NCBI RefSeq assembly: GCF_001905545.1
Contig: NZ_LIPD01000007.1
Coordinates: 404,340 to 468,339, forward strand
DNA: 64,000 nucleotides
Source: Streptomyces sp. CB02056
GTDB taxonomy: Bacteria; Actinomycetota; Actinomycetes; Streptomycetales; Streptomycetaceae
Direction: 5' to 3'
The position numbers were made by a program, and so were the translations under genes. Positions 8,081 to 15,853 of this stretch are shown here, one piece after another. The notes beneath the pieces are model-generated. The model worked only from the letters and a program-made list of their open reading frames with translations, had not been told where the DNA came from and searched no databases. Each line of letters opens with the position of its first letter. The stretch's first letter is position 1.

Positions 8081-8995
8081 GTGACGGCAGGCACGGCGGC
8101 GGGGTCGGAGCGGAGCGGGCGGCTGCTGGGGCAGCGGGTGTGGACCTACCAGGGGGCCTACGTACGCAGGCCGACAACCGCGCTGGTCGTGCTCCTCATC
8201 CTGTTCGGCGTGCTGTGCTCCCTCGTCGGCAAGTACTACGACGAGGACTCCTCGTTCCGCCTCGCGTTCTGGGCCCTGCCCGTGGCGGCCCTGGGGTGCC
8301 TCGCCCTGTGCGTGCGGCACGCCCGGATCCGGATCCGGGAGTACGAGCACGGCTTCGAGCTGCGCCGGCCGGGGCGCCGCACGCTGCGGTACGCGTGGCA
8401 GGAGATCGCCTCCGTCGAGTCGACCCGGGTGTCCGTCCACTTCAACTCGGCGCACTCGCACGACGTGCTCAAGACCGTGATCCGCCCCCACTCGGGCGGC
8501 CGGATCCGCCTCCGGGGCCTGGACTACATCAGGGTCCAGGAGGAGTGCGGCTTCTGGCGGATGATCACGAAGGCGCACCCCACCACCGGCGCGCGCTTCG
8601 TCTCGGACGCGACGCAGTCCGTCGCCGTGGCCCGTGCGCAACGCCTCCTGGACGAGCTCGGCGCGGGCGGGTCGTTCCGCTGGGGCGCCCTGACCTTCAC
8701 CGCCGAGGGGATGACCCTCTCCCCGTTCCCCGCGCCGATCGCCTGGTCCCGGATCGCCCTCGTCTCCGCGCGCCCGGCGGACGGTGTCCAGCTCGACGTC
8801 CGGGGACTGGCCTCGCACGTCGGCAGCCGGGCCCTGTCGGGGCGCGCGACGAAGGCGGGCTACCGCACCGAAGGGGACCGGCTGGAAGTGTTCGTGCCCG
8901 TCCGCCGCCCCGGATCGGACTACGTGGCGCTGAGCGTCCTGCTCGCCCACGGCACCGCCCTGCGGAACGGGCAGGACCAAGGACACGAGGGATAG
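8081..8995 (+). CDS. membrane-anchored protein of unknown function
   Basis: About 304 residues. A GTG at 8081 (or 8078) preceded by gcgagg is preferred to the more upstream ATG at 8015, which would put unlikely sequence at the N-terminus. Two hydrophobic helices occur near the N-terminus (PTTALVVLLILFGVLCSLVG and LAFWALPVAALGCLALCV), then a soluble domain of beta-rich appearance with repeated WQEIASVES- and WSRIALVSA-like strands. This pair looks like two related PH-like or DUF6585-like modules, each starting with an aromatic strand. I do not recognise an enzyme motif. It converges on the LysG gene with a 26-bp gap. Confidence 0.65.
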   Translation: MTAGTAAGSERSGRLLGQRVWTYQGAYVRRPTTALVVLLILFGVLCSLVGKYYDEDSSFRLAFWALPVAALGCLALCVRHARIRIREYEHGFELRRPGRRTLRYAWQEIASVESTRVSVHFNSAHSHDVLKTVIRPHSGGRIRLRGLDYIRVQEECGFWRMITKAHPTTGARFVSDATQSVAVARAQRLLDELGAGGSFRWGALTFTAEGMTLSPFPAPIAWSRIALVSARPADGVQLDVRGLASHVGSRALSGRATKAGYRTEGDRLEVFVPVRRPGSDYVALSVLLAHGTALRNGQDQGHEG

Positions 8996-9021
8996 CGAGG
9001 GTCGGCCGGGCCCCGGCCGGT

Positions 9022-9939
9022 CTACGGCCGGCGGCGGGTGGGCCCGGGCCGCAGGGCCTCGGCGGCGGCCGCCGCGACGGCCTCGGCGACCGTGGACAGG
9101 GCGGGCGAATCCAGCTTCCACTGCTGCCAGTACAGGGGAACGTCCATCGGCCGGGCGGGTGCCAGCTCCACCAACCGCCCGGACCGCAGCAGCGGCTCGG
9201 CCTGCGGCTCGGGCACGAGGCCCCAGCCGAGACCGGCGGCCACCGCGTCCCGGAACCCGTCCGAGGCGGGCACCAGGTGGCGGATCCGCCCGGCGCCCGA
9301 CCGCCCCCGGGTGAGGGACCGGACGAACTCGTCCTGGAGCTCGTCGCGCCGGTCGAAGGCCACGGTGGGGGCCCGGCCCAGATCCTCGGCCAGGTCCCCG
9401 GTGAGATGACGGGCCGCGAACTCCGGTGTGGCCACGGCCAGGTAGCGGGCCAGCCCGAGCCGCCGCACGGTGCAGCCGGCCACCGGGTCGGGCGAGGAGG
9501 TGACGGCGGCCATCACCTGGCCCTCGCGCAGCAGGGCGGTGGTGTGGGCCTCGTCCTCCCGGTGGAGCTCGAAGCAGATCGGCGGGTCCTGCGGCACCCG
9601 GGTGAGCGCGGGCAGGAACCAGGTCGCGAGGGAATCGGCGTTGACCGCGATCGGGACCCGGGCCGGGCCCTGCTCGGCCGCCAGGCCCAGTTCGGCGCGG
9701 GCGTCGCGTTCCAGCCGGGCGAGCTGGCGGGCGAACCGGACCACCACCTCGCCGGACTCGGTGGGCCGCACCGGCTTGGTGCGCATCAGCAGGACCCGAC
9801 CGGTGCGCTGTTCCAGGGCCTTGACGCGCTGGCTGACGGCGGAGGGGGTCACGTGCAGTGCGGCGGCCGCGGCGTCGAAGGTGCCCTCGTCGACCACCGC
9901 GAGCAGGGTCCGGACCTGGTCCAGGGGAAGCTCGTCCAT
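9022..9939 (-). CDS. lysG: LysR-family regulator of amino-acid export (LysG/ArgP type)
   Basis: A 305-residue LysR-type regulator. The N-terminal winged helix-turn-helix has TFDAAAAALHVTPSAVSQRVKALEQ, which matches the ArgP/LysG subgroup. The effector domain follows with NADSLATWFLPAL, also characteristic of this subgroup. An upstream ATG (9981) is possible, but the shorter start at 9939 (MDELPLDQV) fits the family and keeps a near-perfect inverted repeat (9941-9978) outside the coding region. These regulators bind basic amino acids and activate the divergent exporter gene. Confidence 0.9.
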   Translation of the reverse strand: MDELPLDQVRTLLAVVDEGTFDAAAAALHVTPSAVSQRVKALEQRTGRVLLMRTKPVRPTESGEVVVRFARQLARLERDARAELGLAAEQGPARVPIAVNADSLATWFLPALTRVPQDPPICFELHREDEAHTTALLREGQVMAAVTSSPDPVAGCTVRRLGLARYLAVATPEFAARHLTGDLAEDLGRAPTVAFDRRDELQDEFVRSLTRGRSGAGRIRHLVPASDGFRDAVAAGLGWGLVPEPQAEPLLRSGRLVELAPARPMDVPLYWQQWKLDSPALSTVAEAVAAAAAEALRPGPTRRRP

Positions 9940-9940
9940 A

Positions 9941-9978
9941 AGTACGGCTAAGGTTACTTTAGAATCTTTAGCTGTACT
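9941..9978. promoter_or_regulatory. LysG-type operator / lysE promoter region
   Basis: The inverted arms agtacggctaa (9941-9951) and ttagctgtact (9968-9978) match at 10 of 11 positions around a 16-bp AT-rich spacer. This is the only strongly AT-rich patch nearby and it lies between the divergent lysG and lysE starts, as expected for a LysR-type binding site. Confidence 0.65.
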
Positions 9979-10008
9979 CATCTATACGCGGTCCATACGG
10001 TCGGACCC

Positions 10009-10632
10009 ATGACCAGCAGCACCATCGCCGCCGCACTCGCCGGATTCGGTACCGGACTCTCCCTCATCGTGGCCATCGGGGCCCAGAACGCGTTCGTCCT
10101 GCGCCAGGGCGCCCGCAGGCACGCCGTCCTCGCGGTCGTCGCCATCTGCGCCGTCTCGGACGCGGCGCTGATCGCGCTCGGCGTGACGGGGGTGGGCACG
10201 GTGGTCACGGCCTGGCCCGCGGCGCTGACCGCGGTGGGCCTGATCGGCGGGGCGTTCCTGCTCTGTTACGGCTTCCTGGCGGCCCGACGGGTGCTGCGCC
10301 CGGATCCGGCGGCCGCGCTCACCGGCGGCGGACCGGAGACCGGGTCCGTCCGGCGAGCGGTCCTCACCTGCCTGGCGATGACCTGGCTGAACCCGCACGT
10401 GTACCTCGACACCGTGCTCCTGCTGGGCTCGCTCGCCTCCGACCGCGGCGACCTGCGCTGGGCCTTCGGCGCGGGCGCGGCGCTGGCCAGCCTGTGCTGG
10501 TTCGCCGCCCTGGGCTTCGGCGCCCGGCTGCTGAGCGGCGTCCTGTCCCGGCCGAGGGCCTGGCGGGTGCTGGACGGACTGGTCGCGGCGACCATGCTGG
10601 CGATGGGCGGGATGCTCCTCGCCGGGGCGTAG
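10009..10632 (+). CDS. lysE: LysE/ArgO-family amino-acid exporter
   Basis: A 207-residue inner-membrane protein with about six hydrophobic helices. The signature GTGLSLIVAIGAQNAFVLRQG at the N-terminus and TWLNPHVYLDTVLLLGS in the second half are hallmarks of LysE/ArgO exporters of lysine and arginine. It is divergent from its LysR-type regulator with a 69-bp intergenic operator region. The link with lysine is of interest because a probable lysine-polymer synthetase lies 30 kb away, though nothing connects them directly. Confidence 0.92.
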   Translation: MTSSTIAAALAGFGTGLSLIVAIGAQNAFVLRQGARRHAVLAVVAICAVSDAALIALGVTGVGTVVTAWPAALTAVGLIGGAFLLCYGFLAARRVLRPDPAAALTGGGPETGSVRRAVLTCLAMTWLNPHVYLDTVLLLGSLASDRGDLRWAFGAGAALASLCWFAALGFGARLLSGVLSRPRAWRVLDGLVAATMLAMGGMLLAGA

Positions 10633-10683
10633 GGCGCCCTGACCCACCGGCCCCGGCTGCCACCCGCGTGGGTGGCCGGCCAT

Positions 10684-10717
10684 GGTGGCATCCGACCCGA
10701 CCAGGCCGGATGCCACC
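10684..10717. terminator. bidirectional hairpin between convergent genes
   Basis: ggtggcatccg (10684-10694) pairs perfectly with cggatgccacc (10707-10717), an 11-bp stem with a 12-nt loop. A second smaller hairpin (ccaccc / gggtgg, 10660-10675) lies just upstream. Both sit between lysE and the convergent membrane-protein gene. Confidence 0.7.
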
Positions 10718-10791
10718 CTTCGTCCGACGCCGCGCGGACCCGCGGGCGTACGCGCGGGTTCACTCCGCGGGGCCGGGGCCGTGCCCGGGGG

Positions 10792-11787
10792 TCAGGGCTG
10801 CTGCGGGTCGCTCCGCGGGCCGAACCGGCCCGTCAGCCGGACCGCAGCGAGGGCGACCGCGTACCCGACGGTGAACAGCACCACCAGGAACAGGACAGCG
10901 GTCGCGTTCATGACGTAGTAGCCCGTCAGCGTGGGGGCGACCACGGGCGGCACCCCCAGGACGACGGCCGTCAGGGCCGCCGAGCGGACCGTACGGGTGG
11001 TGCAGGCGACGGCCGCGCCGACGACCACCGGGGCGACGAGGGGGAATCCGGTCCGGAAGAACACTCCCTCCCCCGGGCCGGAGACCAGGACGAGGGCGAC
11101 GTCCGAGGCCGTGGTGGCGAGCACGACCGCCCACGGTACGGCGGAGCGCGGTCGCGTGGTGCGGTCCGGCGGGGCGGCCAGCAGCACCAGGGCGTTGAGG
11201 GCGAACAGCACCGTGTCCGGGCCGACCAGACCGTAGGTCAGCGGGCCCCGCGCGTGCGCACCGGGCAGTTCGGGGCCGGCGAGCAGGACGAGCAGCGGGG
11301 CCACGACGGTGGCCGCCGCCAGGGCGCGGGCCGCCGTCCAACGGCCGGTCAGCGCCGCGACGGCCATCAGCACCGCCGGGACGAGCAGCGCCATCGTGGC
11401 GCCGAGCGACCCGACGCGCATCCCGCCGTCCGGGTCGGTGGCGGCCCGGACCGCCCAATAGAGGTGCACGGCCGCGTAGCCGCCGGCCAGTGCGGCGGCG
11501 AGCGGGGCCGCGGTGGCCAGGGCCCGGCCCGCCGGCCGGTGGGAGACCAGGCCGAGCCGGACCCGGACCCCGTGCCCCGCCACATCGGCCACCTCACGCA
11601 GAGCGGCGAGCGGACTCGCGGTTCGGACGCGGCGCTCGGCGTGATCGGCAACCTCCGCCAGCGCGTGGGTGCCGTAGGAGGCCGGGTAGAGGGCGAGGGC
11701 GCGGCGCAGCAGGTGGGTCGTCAGGCGGCCCTCCCTGCTCTGCTCCTGGTGATTCTGGTGGTCCTGGTGGTCCTGGTGCGCGGTCAT
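10792..11787 (-). CDS. multi-pass membrane protein paired with PadR regulator
   Basis: A 331-residue protein with about seven or eight hydrophobic helices from residue 85 on. The N-terminus carries a His/Gln-rich repeat (HQDHQDHQNHQEQ) encoded by a 9-bp tandem repeat, followed by a soluble helical segment with LLRRALALYPASYGTHALAEVADHAE. That kind of N-terminal domain is often found on permeases placed behind PadR genes in actinomycetes. The ATG overlaps the PadR stop by 4 bp (11784-11787), so the two are translationally coupled. The transported substrate, if any, is unknown. Confidence 0.72.
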   Translation of the reverse strand: MTAHQDHQDHQNHQEQSREGRLTTHLLRRALALYPASYGTHALAEVADHAERRVRTASPLAALREVADVAGHGVRVRLGLVSHRPAGRALATAAPLAAALAGGYAAVHLYWAVRAATDPDGGMRVGSLGATMALLVPAVLMAVAALTGRWTAARALAAATVVAPLLVLLAGPELPGAHARGPLTYGLVGPDTVLFALNALVLLAAPPDRTTRPRSAVPWAVVLATTASDVALVLVSGPGEGVFFRTGFPLVAPVVVGAAVACTTRTVRSAALTAVVLGVPPVVAPTLTGYYVMNATAVLFLVVLFTVGYAVALAAVRLTGRFGPRSDPQQP

Positions 11788-12146
11788 GCCGGGCCTCCCG
11801 CGAGCCTGTTCCGGGTGATGGCGAGGCGGCGGTCGGCCTCGCGGAGGGCGGCCCGCAGCCGCCGGCTCTCGTCGGTGAGGGCCTGGGTGCCGGTCGGGGT
11901 GAGGGCGAAGACGCGGCGGGGTCGCCCGTCGACCGTCTCCTCCCGTTCGACCCGGATGAGGCCTTCGGCGAGCAGTCGGTCGAGCGTGCCGTACAGGCTT
12001 CCGGCGCCGAGCCGGACCCGGCCGTCGGAGATCGCGGCGACCTCGTCGCCGAGCGCGTAGCCGTGCCGGGGCTGGTCTGCGAGGGCGGTGAGCAGCAGGA
12101 AGGTGGGCTCCTGCATGGAGCGTTTCTTCGTCACGCCGATCACCAT
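11784..12146 (-). CDS. PadR-family transcriptional regulator
   Basis: About 120 residues. The winged helix-turn-helix has MQEPTFLLLTALADQPRHGYAL, then GSLYGTLDRLLAEGLI, both signatures of PadR. The start is uncertain: ATG at 12146, GTG at 12134 or ATG at 12116 all keep the domain. I use 12146, and even the shortest leaves the fold intact. A 13-bp palindrome lies immediately upstream. It is the first gene of a two-gene operon with the membrane protein, which it probably represses in response to an unknown ligand. Confidence 0.85.
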   Translation of the reverse strand: MVIGVTKKRSMQEPTFLLLTALADQPRHGYALGDEVAAISDGRVRLGAGSLYGTLDRLLAEGLIRVEREETVDGRPRRVFALTPTGTQALTDESRRLRAALREADRRLAITRNRLAGGPA

Positions 12147-12148
12147 AG

Positions 12149-12161
12149 TACGGTCACCGTA
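12149..12161. promoter_or_regulatory. palindrome upstream of PadR gene
   Basis: tacggt-c-accgta is a perfect 6-bp inverted repeat with a 1-bp centre, placed directly upstream of the PadR coding start. It is probably the PadR autoregulatory operator. Confidence 0.55.
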
Positions 12162-12254
12162 GTGTCCGGAAGAGCGGGTGCGATCGGAGGCGGGGGGCAC
12201 TCACCGCTCATCCGCCAGGACCAACGCACACCCGGGAAGCCGGTAAGGCTTGCC

Positions 12255-12324
12255 TTGCCATGGAGTCGGGCCCGCCTCTATGGTGAAGTCCTCAGAGGAC
12301 CTGAAGACCTGGGGACCTGAGGAC
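12255..12324 (+). promoter_or_regulatory. promoter and operator of the amidase operon
   Basis: A -35-like TTGCCA (12255-12260) and -10-like TATGGT (12279-12284) are separated by 18 bp. Immediately downstream, gtcctc-a-gaggac (12288-12300) is a perfect 6-bp palindrome, followed by 8-bp tandem units gacctgaa, gacctggg, gacctgag (12298-12321). gtcctcag (12288-12295) is also complementary to ctgaggac (12317-12324). A palindrome over the expected transcription start suits repression by the operon's own GntR regulator (inference). Confidence 0.5.
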
Positions 12325-12342
12325 TACTTGGGGAGAGTGATC

Positions 12343-13824
12343 ATGTCAGACCTCCATGCCCTGACGCTGGCCGAACAGGCGGCGGCGATCCGCGGGCGCA
12401 CCGTCTCGCCGACCGAACTCGTCGACCACCACCTGCGCCGGATCGAGGAACTCGACGGCGTGCTCGGCGCCTACCGCACGGTCGACGCGCCCGGCGCCCG
12501 TCGGGCCGCCCGTGCGGCCGAGGCCAGGCTGGCCGCCGCCGGGGACGGCCCCGAGACCGGGGACGGCGCCGGGCTGCCGCCACTGCTCGGCGTGCCGCTG
12601 TCGGTGAAGGACACCTGGCCGGTCGGCGGGCTCCCGTTCACCGCGGGCTCCGCCGCCTTCGACGACCGCACCGCTCCGCAGGACGCCGCCGTGGTCGGCG
12701 CCCTCCGGGCCGCGGGCGGCGTGCTGCTGGGCACCACCACGGCCGCCGAGTTCGGCTGCTCCGCCTACACGGAGACGGTCCACGCCACCGCGCGCAGCCC
12801 GTACGACCCCGGCCGCGGCGCCGGGGGTTCCAGCGGCGGGGCGGCCGCCTCGGTCTCCGCCGGACTGGCCGCCGGGGCCCTGGGCAGCGACGGCGGCGGC
12901 TCGGTCCGGATCCCGGCCGCCGCCTGCGGTGTGGTCGGCCTCAAGCCCAGCCGGGGCCGGGTGACGACCGCCCCCGGCACGGACGCCTTCGGGCTGGCCA
13001 CCGCCGGCCCGCTGGCCCGGACGATACTGGACGCGGCCCTCCTGCTGGACGTCATGGCCGGCAGCGTCCCGGGCGACGGCAGCACCCTGCCCGCCTCCCC
13101 CGCCGGCCACTTCCGGGCCTGCGTCGAACGCGAGCCCGGCCCGCTGCGGATCGGCGTCCTGCCCCGGACGGACGGGTGGCACCCGGAGGCCGCGCTGGCC
13201 TCCCGCCGCACCGCCGACCTGCTCGCCGACCTCGGCCACCGGGTGGAGGAGGCCCCGCCGTTCGACCCCGCCGAGTACGTGCCGGACTTCACCGTGCTGT
13301 GGAGCGTGCTGGCCGCCGCCGTGCCCGTCCCGCCGGAGCGGGAGGACCGGCTGCTGCCGCTGACCCGCTGGCTGCGCGCCCGGGGCAACGAGCACAGCGC
13401 GGTCCGGCTGGCCGCGGCGATGGCCTCGCTGACCGCCACCGCCCGGACGATCTGCCACCGGTACGACCATTTCGACGCGGTGCTGAGCCCCACGACGGAC
13501 CAACCGCCGCTGCCGGTCGGGTCGTTGGCCGACCCTGACGCCCCGGAGCGGACCTACGCCCGGATGCTCGCCGTCACCCCGCGCACGCCGGTGGCGAACC
13601 TCACCGGCCGGCCGTCGATCAGCCTGCCGCTGCACTGGACCCCGGACGGACTGCCGATCGGCGTGATGCTGACCGCCCGGCTCCACCAGGAGGGCCTCCT
13701 GCTCTCCCTCGGCGCCCAGCTGGAACGGGCCCGGCCCTGGCACCACCACGCCGCCCGGCAGGCGGCCGTCCTGGAGCGGGCGACCGGGCAGAACACGGCG
13801 CGGCCCGAGCGGGGGACGCGGTGA
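12343..13824 (+). CDS. amidase-signature-family hydrolase
   Basis: A 493-residue cytoplasmic amidase. The Ser-cisSer-Lys catalytic triad is visible as Lys89 in SVKDTW, the GGSSGG loop at 161-166 and Ser187 in GSDGGGSVRIPA. The family hydrolyses amide bonds of small molecules, and GatA-like specificity is unlikely because no GatB/GatC partner is near. The ATG at 12343 has ggggagag upstream; an upstream in-frame ATG lacks such a site. It is the first gene of an operon with an MFS transporter (4-bp overlap) and a GntR regulator, suggesting uptake or export of the amide or its product. The substrate is unknown. Confidence 0.88.
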   Translation: MSDLHALTLAEQAAAIRGRTVSPTELVDHHLRRIEELDGVLGAYRTVDAPGARRAARAAEARLAAAGDGPETGDGAGLPPLLGVPLSVKDTWPVGGLPFTAGSAAFDDRTAPQDAAVVGALRAAGGVLLGTTTAAEFGCSAYTETVHATARSPYDPGRGAGGSSGGAAASVSAGLAAGALGSDGGGSVRIPAAACGVVGLKPSRGRVTTAPGTDAFGLATAGPLARTILDAALLLDVMAGSVPGDGSTLPASPAGHFRACVEREPGPLRIGVLPRTDGWHPEAALASRRTADLLADLGHRVEEAPPFDPAEYVPDFTVLWSVLAAAVPVPPEREDRLLPLTRWLRARGNEHSAVRLAAAMASLTATARTICHRYDHFDAVLSPTTDQPPLPVGSLADPDAPERTYARMLAVTPRTPVANLTGRPSISLPLHWTPDGLPIGVMLTARLHQEGLLLSLGAQLERARPWHHHAARQAAVLERATGQNTARPERGTR

Positions 13825-15062
13825 AGCGCGGACAGCTGGCCTTCCTGACCGGCACCCACATCGTCAACGACCTCTACCAGGGCGCCGTCCCGGCCCTGCT
13901 GCCCTTCCTGATGTCCCAGCGGCACTACAGCTACACCGCCGTCTCCGGCATCGCCCTGGCCGCGAGCGGCCTGTCCAGCGTGGTCCAGCCGCTGTTCGGC
14001 CTGCTGGTCGACCGCCGCCCCCGCGGCTGGCTCATCCCGGCCGGCTTCCTCACCGCCGCGGCCGGGATCACCGGTGCGGCCCTCGCCGACAGCTACCCGC
14101 TGACCTGGCTCTTCGCCGCGCTGGCCGGCATCGGCATCGCCGCCTACCACCCGGCCGCCACCAACCAGGCCCGGGTCGCCGGCGGACAGTCCCAGCGGGC
14201 GATGAGCCTGTTCTCCGTCGGGGGCACCCTCGGCGCCTCGCTGGCACCGGCCCTGGTCACCCTCGTGGTCGGCGCGTACGGCCTGGGCGGCAGCTGGCTG
14301 CTGGCCGTCCCGGCGCTGGTGACGGCCCTGCTGTGGGCCGCGCAGGGCCGCTGGCTGCGGTACCGCGGCCACACCCCGGCGACCCCGGCCGCCGCCCGGG
14401 GCGCGGCGACGAGCGCCCACCGCGACGACTGGCGGGCGTTCGGACGCCTCGCCGCGACCACCGTCGCCTGGTCGATCCCCTACGTAACCGTCACCTCGAT
14501 GCTCGCCCTCCACATCCAGCGCGACCTCCACGGCTCGACGGGAACCGGCGCCGCCGCACTGACCCTGCTCACCCTGGCCGGGGCGGCCGGCACCCTGCTC
14601 GGCGGCTGGCTCGGCGACCGGCACGGACGGATGACCCCGATCCGCACCGGCTACTTGCTGGCCGTCCCCGCCCTGGCCGCCGTGGCCTTCGCACCCTCCG
14701 TCGCGGTCGCCATGGCCGGCGCGGTGGCGTTCGGACTGGCCATGTTCCTGCCCTTCGCCCCGCAGGTGACACTCGCCCAGGACTACCTGCCCACCCGGCC
14801 CGGCACCGCCAGCGGGCTGACCCTCGGACTCGCCATGTCCGTGGGCGGCCTCGCCGCACCGGCGCTCGGGGGCCTGGCCGACGCCCACGGCCTGCGGACC
14901 GTCCTCGCCCTGGTCCTCGGCGTGCTGGCGCTCGGACTCGGCTCCGCGCTGCGGCTGCGCGACCGCGTACTGCCGGAGGCGGGGCCGGAGCAGGGGCCGG
15001 AACCGGCCCCGGAACGGGTGAACGAGCAGGCCGCCACGGGTGCGGCACCCGGAGGACGATAG
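13821..15062 (+). CDS. MFS transporter, fosmidomycin-resistance (FSR)-like
   Basis: A 413-residue, 12-helix major facilitator. The N-terminus HIVNDLYQGAVPALLPFLM is typical of the FSR group, and loop 2-3 has the MFS-like LVDRRPRG. A second conserved element is GGWLGDRHGRMTP. The GTG start overlaps the amidase stop (GTGA), indicating coupled translation. It probably moves the amidase's substrate or product across the membrane. It could also be a simple drug-efflux protein. Confidence 0.85.
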   Translation: MKRGQLAFLTGTHIVNDLYQGAVPALLPFLMSQRHYSYTAVSGIALAASGLSSVVQPLFGLLVDRRPRGWLIPAGFLTAAAGITGAALADSYPLTWLFAALAGIGIAAYHPAATNQARVAGGQSQRAMSLFSVGGTLGASLAPALVTLVVGAYGLGGSWLLAVPALVTALLWAAQGRWLRYRGHTPATPAAARGAATSAHRDDWRAFGRLAATTVAWSIPYVTVTSMLALHIQRDLHGSTGTGAAALTLLTLAGAAGTLLGGWLGDRHGRMTPIRTGYLLAVPALAAVAFAPSVAVAMAGAVAFGLAMFLPFAPQVTLAQDYLPTRPGTASGLTLGLAMSVGGLAAPALGGLADAHGLRTVLALVLGVLALGLGSALRLRDRVLPEAGPEQGPEPAPERVNEQAATGAAPGGR

Positions 15063-15072
15063 GGTCGTCCTC

Positions 15073-15774
15073 ATGACTGTTCGCCCGGTACGCCATCGCT
15101 CACTGGTGGAGGAAGCCACGGCCGAGCTGCGCCGACTGATCGGCACGGGCGAGTGGCCGGTCGGCAGCAAACTGCCCGGTGAGGTGGAGCTGAGCCGACT
15201 CCTCGGAGTCGGCCGGACCACCTCGCGCGAGGCCGTCCGGGTGCTGATCGCCGACGGCCAGCTGCGCGCCCGTCAGGGCTCGGGCACGTACGTGGCCGCC
15301 GCCGCCCCGGTCTCGGAGTTCGACCGGGAGCTGCGGCGCTCGGAGGTCTTCGACGTGTACGAGGTCCGGGCGGCGCTGGAGGTGGAGGCGGGCCGGCTGG
15401 CCGCGCAGCGGCGCACCGAGGCGGACGTCGCCGCGCTCCGGGCGGCGCTGGCCGCCCGCGACGCGGCCGCCGACCCGGCCGAGCTCGTCGAGACCGACCT
15501 GGAACTGCACCGCCAGGTCGTCCGGGCGGCGCACAACCCGGTGCTCATCCGCCTCTTCGACTCCTTCGTCGACGCGCTGCGCGAAGCGGCCGGCCACGTG
15601 GTGGCCGACAACCGGCTCCACGACGGCGTCGAAGCGGAGGGCATCACCCACGCGCACCGCACCCTGGTCGAGGCGATCGCCGCGGGCGACCCGGACGCCG
15701 CCGTCGCGGCGACCCAGGCCAACCTGGACCACACCCTCGACAGACTGCGCGCCACGGGCACCGGACCACGCTGA
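15073..15774 (+). CDS. GntR/FadR-family transcriptional regulator
   Basis: A 233-residue regulator. The N-terminal winged helix-turn-helix contains KLPGEVELSRLLGVGRTTSREAVRVLIADG, and the C-terminal helical FCD domain has the metal/ligand His pattern (LELHRQVVRAAHNPVL and HRTLVEAI). The ATG at 15073 is preferred because the longer frame from 15040 overlaps the transporter's end. It lies 10 bp after the MFS gene, so it is the last gene of the amidase-transporter operon and likely its autoregulator, binding near 12288. Confidence 0.87.
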   Translation: MTVRPVRHRSLVEEATAELRRLIGTGEWPVGSKLPGEVELSRLLGVGRTTSREAVRVLIADGQLRARQGSGTYVAAAAPVSEFDRELRRSEVFDVYEVRAALEVEAGRLAAQRRTEADVAALRAALAARDAAADPAELVETDLELHRQVVRAAHNPVLIRLFDSFVDALREAAGHVVADNRLHDGVEAEGITHAHRTLVEAIAAGDPDAAVAATQANLDHTLDRLRATGTGPR

Positions 15775-15853
15775 GCCGGCCGCACCCGCGCCCGACCGCC
15801 TCGGGCCCGGCCGTCCGGTCGTGCCCTCGTACGGCCCCCGGGTCCGGCGGTTC

